From positions 1 to 5,742 of the forward strand of contig JAFAWJ010000467.1 of assembly GCA_019242065.1 (NCBI GenBank): a stretch of DNA of 5,742 nt, in the 5' to 3' direction. Under the pieces are notes generated by a model. The model was given only the letters and a program-made list of their open reading frames with translations, had not been told where the DNA came from and ran no database searches. Shown here one piece after another: positions 1 through 5,551 of this stretch (its first letter is position 1; each line of letters begins with the position of its first letter). A program made the translations under genes and the position numbers. This stretch comes from Chloroflexota bacterium. Lineage in GTDB: Bacteria; Chloroflexota; UBA6077; CF-72.

Positions 1-2396
1 TCCACGTCGTCCGAGTAGTCTTCCAGGGCACCGGAGACCTCGTCGACGGCATTTTTCTTCGACGGGAACAGAAGCGTGAGAAATTGCCGTGTGTTGTCGA
101 ACCAGGAGTACACGGCATTCACGTACCGGAGCTCCGTGGAGAGTTGCTGTCGGACCGTCGTGAAGTCCGCGTCTGAGACGCCGGGCGGCGGTGCTTTGAG
201 TCCCGCAACTGCTTCCGCGAACGCGTACCACTGGCCCTTGAGCAACGTGTTCAAGTACTGACCCCGAATATCTCCGGCAAGAATGTCGAAGAACGTGTTG
301 GTGGGTGGCCACGCGCTGCCGGTGCCCCCCACCAGCAGCCACTGGCTGATGAGCTGATAGGCCAGGAGCTGGCCCGGCTGCTGCGAATAGTCGGGGAAGC
401 CGGGTTCCATCGGCTGGTAGAAGCCGGTACCGCCGGTCGGGGCGGCGCGGAAGCCCACCAGCGGCGGGGGCGGCACGAGCGCGACCGGCGGGCTGGCCTG
501 GCTTGTCGGAACCGGAGTTGTGGGCGAGGAGGACGGGACCGGCGTCAGTGCCGCAAGCGGCGCGCTGGCATCCGTCGGCGCGGGCGTCAACCTGGCCAGG
601 GGCGGATTGGTACTGGTCGGCGCGGCTGTCAGGGCCGCGGCCGGTGGGTTGGTGCTGTTCGGAGCCGGCGTGGGCGTGGCTGACGCGAGCGTCGTGGCGG
701 TCGCGGCGGACGTCGGTGTGGCGAGTGGCGCCGTGGTCGCCGTGGCGACCGGTGTGACGCCCGCCAGCGGCGGCTGGATCGAAGCCGGCGTCGGGCCCGA
801 CGTTGGTTGCTCGTCCGCGGTCAGCATGCCGGCCATGATCAATCCGTTCGACAATCCTGCCGAGGACCCGCTACCCGTACCCCACTTCCACGTCTGGATG
901 CCGTCCGATCCGCGACCCACAATCTCGAGCGCGCCGTCGCCGTCGACGTCGGCGGCCTGGATGGTCAGATAGCACTCGGGGGCATCCCAGCCCGCGGCGT
1001 CGGTCATGATGCCGGCTGGCCCGGCCATCTGGCGCCAGCTTCGGCTGCCGCTGCCCGGGTGCCAGTTGGCGTCTTCCGCGTGGAACGCGAGCAGGCCATT
1101 GCCGCCGTCACGCACGATGAGCTCGTTTAGGCCGTCACCGTCGACGTCGGCGAACTGCAGCGTGCTGAACTTCTGAGGCTGGTCATAGCCGTTCGCGTTT
1201 TTGAAGTCGCCGAGCGTCAATCCGTCCTGGTAATACAGCAGAGACTCCATCCCAAGATAGACCCACAACTCGAGCCCGCCGCTGGAACGCCCCACGATCT
1301 CGTATTGAACGCCGGTGGGAATATTGACGAGCTGGATCGTCGAATATTGGTCGGCTGTATCCCAGCCCTCGGCATCGGACCAGAACCCCGTGCCAAAGGG
1401 AAGCTGGTCCCAGCTCTTGGTCCCCGCAATCCAGCGATAGAGTTGGAGGCCATCTGGCGCACGTCCGACGAGCTCGGGCTTCCCGTCGCCGTCGATATCC
1501 GCCAGCCGAATCGTCGAGTAGCACTTCGGCACATTGAAGCCGTCGTCGTCGGTCATCGGACCGTCATGGCTGAGGATGTCCCAGCTGTGCGCGGATGTGT
1601 CCCAGTGGAACACCTGGATGCCATTGACGCCACGCCCGATCAGCTCCAGCTGGCCATCCTCGTCGAGGTCGGCCAGCTGGATGGTGTTGTAGTACTCCGG
1701 TTTCGCCCAGCCAAGGTCGTCGGTCATGGGACCATCCAGGCTGAGTGCGTCCCAGTTCTTGCTGCCACCATTCCAGTGGTACACCTGGATGCCGTTGACT
1801 CCGCGCCCGATGAGCTCCGCCTGGTTGTCGCCGTCGATATCGGCGAGCTGGATCGTCAGATAGTGCGACTCCTCATTCCAGCCGTCCTTGTCACTCATCG
1901 GACCGGTCACGCCCGTCGCGTCCCACAGATGCGTAGTGGTGTTCCAGTGACAGACCTGGATACCGTCGGCGCTGCGCCCGATCAGCTCCGCCTGATGATC
2001 CCCGTCGATGTCCGCCAGCTGGATGGTCTTGTACTGCTGGGGTTGGTTCCAACCGGTGGCATTGCTCCAGGTCGGGTATTGCTGGGGCAGGATCAGCTTG
2101 GACGCATCGATGCCCGCGACCGCCGGCCCCCCCACCGCGGCAGGCGTGGTTGCACTAGCGGTGGCCAGGGCCGCGGGTGTGAGCGTGACGACCGCGCTGG
2201 GGGTGGCCAGCGGTACCAGGCTGGGCGCGGGTAATGTCGGGATTGCGAGCGTCGCCTCGGCCGGCTGAAGCGCGGCGGGCGTGGGTGTTTCGGCCTGCGC
2301 GGCGTGCGCCGCGGCAAGCAGACCCGTGGCGGCGCCGACGGTCGTGAGCACGAGCATGCGCCGCCGCGAGATGCGCGGAAGGTCGGTGGAGTCCAT
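1..2396 (-). CDS. Tat-exported FG-GAP/VCBS-repeat beta-propeller protein (C-terminus cut by window edge)
   Basis: The frame is open without a stop from ATG at 2396 to the left edge, giving 798 visible codons and no C-terminus. An SD-like AGAGGGGA (2405-2412) sits 8 nt before the ATG. Residues 10-16 (SRRRMLV) match the twin-arginine consensus, followed by a hydrophobic stretch and a probable cleavage at AHA or AQA (residues 30-35), so export in folded form by Tat is expected. Residues about 36-95 form a Thr/Pro/Ala linker. Residues 115 to about 519 hold seven tandem repeats of 57-66 residues with the core TIQLADxDGDxxxELxGR. Six of the seven keep the DxDxD calcium-loop aspartates typical of FG-GAP/VCBS repeats, and seven copies suggest one seven-bladed propeller. 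A second Pro/Thr linker (about 530-648) leads to a helical region I do not recognise. The role is unknown; surface binding or adhesion is an inference from the fold. The divergent neighbour is an exported serine hydrolase. Confidence 0.9.
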   Translation of the reverse strand, partial: MDSTDLPRISRRRMLVLTTVGAATGLLAAAHAAQAETPTPAALQPAEATLAIPTLPAPSLVPLATPSAVVTLTPAALATASATTPAAVGGPAVAGIDASKLILPQQYPTWSNATGWNQPQQYKTIQLADIDGDHQAELIGRSADGIQVCHWNTTTHLWDATGVTGPMSDKDGWNEESHYLTIQLADIDGDNQAELIGRGVNGIQVYHWNGGSKNWDALSLDGPMTDDLGWAKPEYYNTIQLADLDEDGQLELIGRGVNGIQVFHWDTSAHSWDILSHDGPMTDDDGFNVPKCYSTIRLADIDGDGKPELVGRAPDGLQLYRWIAGTKSWDQLPFGTGFWSDAEGWDTADQYSTIQLVNIPTGVQYEIVGRSSGGLELWVYLGMESLLYYQDGLTLGDFKNANGYDQPQKFSTLQFADVDGDGLNELIVRDGGNGLLAFHAEDANWHPGSGSRSWRQMAGPAGIMTDAAGWDAPECYLTIQAADVDGDGALEIVGRGSDGIQTWKWGTGSGSSAGLSNGLIMAGMLTADEQPTSGPTPASIQPPLAGVTPVATATTAPLATPTSAATATTLASATPTPAPNSTNPPAAALTAAPTSTNPPLARLTPAPTDASAPLAALTPVPSSSPTTPVPTSQASPPVALVPPPPLVGFRAAPTGGTGFYQPMEPGFPDYSQQPGQLLAYQLISQWLLVGGTGSAWPPTNTFFDILAGDIRGQYLNTLLKGQWYAFAEAVAGLKAPPPGVSDADFTTVRQQLSTELRYVNAVYSWFDNTRQFLTLLFPSKKNAVDEVSGALEDYSDDV
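498..665 (-). repeat. Degenerate 42-bp / 14-residue tandem repeat in Pro/Thr-rich linker
   Basis: Four consecutive 14-residue units lie in the linker after the propeller: APNSTNPPAAALTA (665-624), APTSTNPPLARLTP (623-582), APTDASAPLAALTP (581-540) and VPSSSPTTPVPTSQ (539-498). The first three align residue by residue; the fourth has diverged. The whole linker (about 453-809) is Pro/Thr/Ser/Ala-rich with almost no charge, as expected for an extended, possibly glycosylated spacer outside the membrane. Confidence 0.7.
840..2054 (-). repeat. Seven tandem FG-GAP/VCBS repeat units (57-66 codons each)
   Basis: The units, read on the minus strand, are 2054-1884, 1883-1713, 1712-1542, 1541-1368, 1367-1191, 1190-993 and 992 to about 840. 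Units 1-3 are each exactly 57 codons (171 bp); units 4-7 vary from 58 to 66 or are partial. Each begins with G-W/F/Y and carries an aromatic at unit position 8, TIQLAD near positions 10-15, the acidic loop D15-x-D17-x-D19, E23 and a GxQ/L strand near position 31. Unit 5 has lost the acidic loop (N-I-P-T-G at 15-19). Seven units of this length match what one seven-bladed propeller of the integrin-alpha type needs; that geometry is inferred. Confidence 0.85.
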
Positions 2397-2404
2397 GGCT
2401 AGAG

Positions 2405-2412
2405 TCCCCTCT
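2405..2412 (-). promoter_or_regulatory. Ribosome binding site of the propeller gene
   Basis: On the minus strand this reads AGAGGGGA, with an 8-nt spacer to the ATG at 2396. It supports that start, which also places the twin-arginine motif at the usual distance from the N-terminus. Confidence 0.6.
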
Positions 2413-2416
2413 GGAC

Positions 2417-2438
2417 GATCACGTCGCCGGTGGTGATC
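2417..2438. promoter_or_regulatory. Inverted repeat GATCAC-N10-GTGATC upstream of the propeller gene (candidate operator)
   Basis: Perfect 6-bp arms at 2417-2422 and 2433-2438 flank a 10-nt spacer, just upstream of the SD of the minus-strand gene. The dyad could bind a dimeric repressor or form an mRNA leader hairpin. The arms are short, so chance is possible. Confidence 0.25.
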
Positions 2439-2673
2439 CGCGGGGATCCGGCAGTGCGGTGCCCAGATACTCCGCCGCCCAACGCGCTACGCCGCTGCCG
2501 GGCGGCCTGGCCTGATTGGTCGGGCCGACCGTGCGCTGGTACCCGCACAGGGAGGCGTGCACCCGCCCCGTTTGTCCGTACTGAGAGGCGTTGGGTCGAT
2601 TGGCCCATTCTAGCCAGACTCGTGACGCCGATGCCGGCTGTAAAAAGCCGTGCTCGCCCGAGACCTCGCGAAG

Positions 2674-2704
2674 CCGACAAAGAGTCACGCGCATCCGCTA
2701 GCCT
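2674..2704 (+). promoter_or_regulatory. Weak candidate sigma-70-type promoter for the hydrolase gene
   Basis: CCGACA (2674-2679) and TAGCCT (2699-2704) resemble -35 and -10 boxes, with a rather long 19-nt spacer. The -10 box lies within the GCTAGCCTAGC inverted repeat. It would give a leader of about 25 nt. Both boxes are poor matches and the call is speculative. Confidence 0.2.
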
Positions 2705-2710
2705 AGCCCC

Positions 2711-2731
2711 ACCCGTACCGGGTTTGAGGAG
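2711..2731 (+). promoter_or_regulatory. Leader hairpin and ribosome binding site deciding the hydrolase start
   Basis: GAGGAG at 2726-2731 lies 4 nt before ATG 2736 and selects that start over earlier in-frame ones. Immediately upstream, ACCCG (2711-2715) and CGGGT (2719-2723) can pair around a 3-nt loop. The stem abuts but does not cover the SD. Confidence 0.5.
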
Positions 2732-2735
2732 CAGC

Positions 2736-4025
2736 ATGCAACGGAAAACGAGCAGAATAAGAGCCGCCATCACGATCCTCGCGACGATACCGATGATCAT
2801 GATTGCTGCATATCCGGCGGCATCACAGGCACAGACGCCGCCCACGTACGCGATGACCCTGGAAACGCAGATCCCCGCGGTCATGAAGGCGAACGCAATA
2901 CCCGGCGTAATCGTGCTCGTCCGTTCACCTGATCAGGGAGATTGGCAGGCCACCTTCGGTACCGCGGAGATCGGCACCACACAACCCATGTCGATCGACG
3001 ATCATTTCCGCATCGGCAGCAACACCAAGACGATGACGTCGACGGTGATCCTCCAACTGGTTGAGGAGGGCAAGCTCAGTCTCGACGATCCGATCAGCAA
3101 GTACCGGCCCGACGTGCCCAACGGTCAGAACATCACCATCGCCGAGTTGTCTGAGATGCGGAGCGGACTGTACAGCTACTCGTTCGACGAAGGTTTCAAC
3201 ACGACGCTGGACACCGATCCGCAAAAAGCGTGGACCCCCGACGAGTTGCTGGCTATCGCGTTTGCCCACCCGGCCAATTTTGCGCCTGGCGAAAAATACG
3301 ATTACTCCAACACCAACATCATCCTGCTGGGCCAGGTCATCGAGCAGCTTACGGGGATGTCCGTCGGCGAAGCATTTGCCACGCGGATCTTCGAGCCCCT
3401 CGGTCTGAGGCAGACCTCACTTCCGTCGAGTACCGATGCATCCATTCCCCAACCGCATCCGCAGGGATACCAGTTCGGTACGAACGTCGAGACGATCGAT
3501 TCGTACGCAGTCCCGGCGCCCCAGCTGCCCGCCGCGTTGAATGGAACGCTGAAGCCGATCAACATGACGAATGCGAATCCGTCGTGGGCGTGGACGGCCG
3601 GCGGCGCCATCTCCACGGTTGACGACCTGGCGACGTATGTCAAGGCCATGGTGGGTGGCGGCCTGCTCGACCCGCAAACCCAGCAACTGCGCCTCGACAG
3701 CATCCAGCCGATCGTTCCGGGGCAGAACGGCGCAGGTTACGGCCTCGGGCTCGTCGAATTCGCGCCCAACATCTATGGCCACGACGGGCAAATCCCGGGT
3801 TACTCGTCGTTTATGGCCTACGACCCAGCGAACGACACCACCATCATTATTGGCACGAATCTCGCGGCATCGCCGGTTGACGGTCAGAACGCAGCCGTCG
3901 TGTTGGGCAAGGTGATCATTTCCGCTGTGTATGGCATTCCGGTGCCCGGCGGCGACCCGGCCGCGACCGCCGGTGCCGGCGCGCAGCCCATGTCGCCCCC
4001 AGTCCAGGTACCGTCCGGCGGCTAA
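2736..4025 (+). CDS. Exported serine hydrolase, class C beta-lactamase / DD-peptidase family
   Basis: The product is 429 residues. ATG 2736 is chosen because GAGGAG precedes it and the product then begins with a clear Sec signal peptide: basic MQRKTSRIR, a hydrophobic core, and a probable cut after SQA (residue 32). The mature part shows the three motifs of the Beta-lactamase (PF00144) / R61 carboxypeptidase family in order: S95-N-T-K98 (nucleophile and base) after the usual FRIGS, Y190-S-N192 within YSNTNIILLG, and H349-D-G351 followed by QIPGYSS. The segment LSLDDPI (115-120) is also typical. Where relatives usually have HTSGL, this protein has MRSGL (141-145). Residues about 402-429 form a Pro/Ala/Gly tail without an anchor motif. 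It should be an active extracytoplasmic serine hydrolase. The substrate (peptidoglycan peptide, beta-lactam, ester or D-amino-acid peptide) cannot be read from sequence. It converges on a homologue that lacks the catalytic residues. Confidence 0.92.
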   Translation: MQRKTSRIRAAITILATIPMIMIAAYPAASQAQTPPTYAMTLETQIPAVMKANAIPGVIVLVRSPDQGDWQATFGTAEIGTTQPMSIDDHFRIGSNTKTMTSTVILQLVEEGKLSLDDPISKYRPDVPNGQNITIAELSEMRSGLYSYSFDEGFNTTLDTDPQKAWTPDELLAIAFAHPANFAPGEKYDYSNTNIILLGQVIEQLTGMSVGEAFATRIFEPLGLRQTSLPSSTDASIPQPHPQGYQFGTNVETIDSYAVPAPQLPAALNGTLKPINMTNANPSWAWTAGGAISTVDDLATYVKAMVGGGLLDPQTQQLRLDSIQPIVPGQNGAGYGLGLVEFAPNIYGHDGQIPGYSSFMAYDPANDTTIIIGTNLAASPVDGQNAAVVLGKVIISAVYGIPVPGGDPAATAGAGAQPMSPPVQVPSGG

Positions 4026-4043
4026 ACCAACGCGATCTCCTGG

Positions 4044-4072
4044 GGGTGGCGGCACTCCACGTGCCGTCACCC
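4044..4072. terminator. Convergent-gene hairpin, candidate bidirectional terminator
   Basis: The arms GGGTGGCGGCAC (4044-4055) and GTGCCGTCACCC (4061-4072) pair over 12 positions around the 5-nt loop TCCAC. The one imperfect pair (4049/4067) is a G-U wobble in the plus-strand transcript and a C-A mismatch in the minus-strand transcript, so the hairpin is stronger for the hydrolase mRNA. It begins 19 bases after the hydrolase stop. No T-tract follows on either strand, so it is not a canonical intrinsic terminator; it may act as a 3'-end stabiliser or with Rho. It also overlaps the stop codon (4067-4069) of the opposing gene. Confidence 0.5.
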
Positions 4073-5422
4073 GTTCGGGGTCGGGGGTGCGTCCTCGGGT
4101 GCCAGGTAGGCCGCTATGGATCGGAAAAGCGCGTTGCCGGCATTCGTGTAATTCCCCTGCGCGTCGAACGCCTCCGGCATGAAGGTCACCACGGCGGCAA
4201 TAGCGATCTGCTGCGAGGGGAGGTACGCCGCGATCGCACCCTGGCCACTGAGCAGCGGGTTCTGCAGCAGCCACGAACCGGAGCGCACCACGCCGAGGCC
4301 ATAGTTGTAGATAGGGACTTGCGTGAAACAGCTGGGTTTGCAATTGTCCTGGGAGTGGCCGAAGCCGAGCAGGTTCGGGCCGGTCATGGCTTCGTAGCTG
4401 GACGGAGACAGCAGCGTGCCTCTGCCGACCTGGATCGCGGTCGTGAGCATATCGTCGATGGTCGTCGTCTGGTTCGCCCCGGCCGGCGTGCCCCACTGGG
4501 TGTTCCAGAACGTGGCTTCCTCATAGAAGGCGTCGGTGGGCGGGATGCCCAGCGCGGCGCGGCGCTCCGAGCTGAAGGTATGCAGCACCGGCTCGGGGAT
4601 CTCCGACGTCCGGCTGGCCACGGTGCTGGTCAGGCCCATCGGACCGAGTACCCGCTCCTGCAGGAGCACGTCCAGCGGCTGCTCGCCGATTTGGGCGAGG
4701 ATCGAGCCCAGAATCATGAAGTTGGTGTGGGAATAGCTCCAATTCGTGCCCGGCGCAAACTGCACGGGTCGGGAGAACGCGTACTTGATTCGTTCGTCGA
4801 AGGTGAAAATGTGGGAGGGGTCGGCGTTGAAAGCTGCCGTCCAGTCTGGATCGGTCTCGAAGTCCGGGTAGCCGGAGGTCTGGTTGGCGAGCATCTTCAG
4901 CGTGACCTGGTTGGCTTCCGGCAACATCGGCTCCCAGTGGTCGATCGTGTCGTCGAGCGAGACGCGGCCCTCGTCCACGTACTGCAGCAACAGCGTGGCA
5001 AGGTACTCGAAGGCGACCGCGCCGTTGCGGAAGTGCATGTCGGTGGTTGCCGGCTCGCCAATTATTGACTCGCCGAAGGCCTGGTCGGCGAGGAGTTGAT
5101 CCCCTTCGGTGACCTTGACGATGACCGCGCGCAGGTGATCGGTCGCCATGGCGTCTTGCACGATGGTCGTGATCGCCGCGGCACGCGTCGGGTCCACTGG
5201 TGTTCCCGGCGCGCCCGGCGTCGATGCTCCGGTCGTCGCTCCAGGCTGCGTGGGGAGCTGGACCGGAGGCCGTGATGCGGGGTCACGGCCCTGCGCGGCC
5301 GCGTCGGCGTGAGACAGATCAACTGTCTGGGCCAGTGCGCTTCCGGTGGCTGGCGCGCTGGTGGCGAGCAGGGCCACCGCAATGATCGCGACGAGCCGAA
5401 CCAGGTGACGCGAACTGCTCAC
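4067..5422 (-). CDS. Exported serine-hydrolase-fold pseudoenzyme, catalytic motifs lost
   Basis: The product is 451 residues, starting at GTG 5422 behind a perfect AGGAGGT with a 6-nt spacer. It has a Sec signal with a probable cut after ALA (residue 31), then a Pro/Thr/Gly linker (about 46-79), then a domain clearly homologous to the PF00144 family. Landmarks include VDEGRVSLDDTID, ANQTSGYPDF, QFAPGTNWSYSHTNF, ERVLGPMGL and YNYGLGVV. The catalytic positions are changed. FRIGSxxK becomes FRNGAVAF (A135, F138 in place of Ser and Lys), YxN becomes Y230-S-H232, and the region matching HxG reads LLSGQG (391-394) with several residues missing after it. Only four lysines exist (103, 176, 213, 362) and none has Ser at -3, so no SxxK is displaced elsewhere. 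The frame is intact at full family length with strong translation signals, so it is probably a functional non-catalytic protein. C361 and C365 may form a disulfide. Ligand binding or partner regulation is inferred. Confidence 0.88.
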   Translation of the reverse strand: MSSSRHLVRLVAIIAVALLATSAPATGSALAQTVDLSHADAAAQGRDPASRPPVQLPTQPGATTGASTPGAPGTPVDPTRAAAITTIVQDAMATDHLRAVIVKVTEGDQLLADQAFGESIIGEPATTDMHFRNGAVAFEYLATLLLQYVDEGRVSLDDTIDHWEPMLPEANQVTLKMLANQTSGYPDFETDPDWTAAFNADPSHIFTFDERIKYAFSRPVQFAPGTNWSYSHTNFMILGSILAQIGEQPLDVLLQERVLGPMGLTSTVASRTSEIPEPVLHTFSSERRAALGIPPTDAFYEEATFWNTQWGTPAGANQTTTIDDMLTTAIQVGRGTLLSPSSYEAMTGPNLLGFGHSQDNCKPSCFTQVPIYNYGLGVVRSGSWLLQNPLLSGQGAIAAYLPSQQIAIAAVVTFMPEAFDAQGNYTNAGNALFRSIAAYLAPEDAPPTPNG

Positions 5423-5428
5423 GAAGGG

Positions 5429-5435
5429 ACCTCCT
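5429..5435 (-). promoter_or_regulatory. Strong ribosome binding site (AGGAGGT) fixing a GTG start
   Basis: On the minus strand AGGAGGT is a perfect anti-SD complement, 6 nt before GTG 5422. No in-frame ATG gives a comparable signal peptide. Such a strong SD argues that the pseudoenzyme is really translated. Confidence 0.85.
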
Positions 5436-5462
5436 GGGAAATGGCAAACGGCTGTACCGAGG

Positions 5463-5475
5463 CGCTAGCGTAGCA
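5463..5475 (-). promoter_or_regulatory. Palindrome CGCTAGCG and overlapping weak extended -10 of the pseudoenzyme gene
   Basis: The minus strand reads TGCTACGCTAGCG. TGCTACGCT fits the TGnTAnnnT extended -10 pattern, overlapped by the 8-bp palindrome CGCTAGCG (5463-5470). No good -35 is seen at 16-18 nt. The heptamer CGCTAGC also lies shortly upstream of the other hydrolase gene (from 2696). Confidence 0.22.
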
Positions 5476-5541
5476 GCCCCGTGCCGCGCCTGGTCGCCAG
5501 AGGGTGCCTGGCTGGCGGCGCTGTCCGTATCTTCGGGATCG

Positions 5542-5551
5542 TGTGATCACA
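5542..5551. promoter_or_regulatory. Perfect 10-bp palindrome TGTGATCACA at the FAD-oxidase start
   Basis: The palindrome covers the proposed GTG start codon (5543-5545). Its position in the narrow divergent region would suit an operator for a dimeric regulator. Its core GTGATCAC shares the half-sites seen in the dyad at 2417-2438. It could equally be coding sequence that is palindromic by chance. Confidence 0.3.

Larger units (their letters stand above)
2397..2735. other. Divergent intergenic region, 339 bp, no gene seen
   Basis: This stretch separates the start codons of the minus-strand propeller gene and the plus-strand hydrolase and must hold both promoters. It holds the GATCAC-N10-GTGATC dyad near the left end. 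Near the right end are an 11-bp inverted repeat GCTAGCCTAGC (2697-2707) and a small ACCCG-TAC-CGGGT stem (2711-2723) directly before the hydrolase SD. A reading frame continuous with the hydrolase runs back to 2430, but its product is Arg/Pro-rich with no recognisable domain and would bury the signal peptide, so I treat it as non-coding. Confidence 0.7.

Noticed and set aside
520..972. Plus-strand Val/Ala/Gly-rich frame of 150 codons
   Set aside because: It is antisense to the Thr/Pro/Ala linker of the propeller protein; complementing GCC/ACC/CCG codons gives Gly/Val/Ala repeats.
1305..2234. Long plus-strand reading frame (309 codons) with internal repeats
   Set aside because: It is the antisense of the propeller repeats. 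Its periodicity simply mirrors the minus-strand units, and the minus-strand frame has a signal peptide, SD and calcium motifs.
2430..2735. Extension of the hydrolase gene to the in-frame ATG at 2430
   Set aside because: The extra 102 residues are Arg/Pro-rich, have no domain and would place the signal peptide internally. GAGGAG before ATG 2736 is the better start.
2399..2884. Minus-strand frame with a hydrophobic, membrane-like N-terminus
   Set aside because: The hydrophobic stretch is the antisense of the hydrolase signal peptide; the rest is low-information sequence in the intergenic region.
4070..4079. Small CCCG-TT-CGGG stem next to the convergent hairpin
   Set aside because: A 4-bp stem with a 2-nt loop is too short, and it competes with the much stronger 12-bp hairpin.
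3417..4496. Minus-strand reading frame of 359 codons crossing the hydrolase 3' end and the pseudoenzyme
   Set aside because: It overlaps two better-supported genes, has an Arg/Gly/Pro-rich product and no RBS, and shows no recognisable domain.
4046..5068. Plus-strand reading frame of 340 codons opposite the pseudoenzyme
   Set aside because: It is antisense to a clear homologous protein, its product is Arg/Gly/Val-rich with no domain, and it arises from GC-rich codon bias.
4067..5422. Calling the motif-less hydrolase a decayed pseudogene
   Set aside because: There is no stop, frameshift or truncation. The signal peptide, perfect SD and fold landmarks are intact, so it is annotated as a coding pseudoenzyme.
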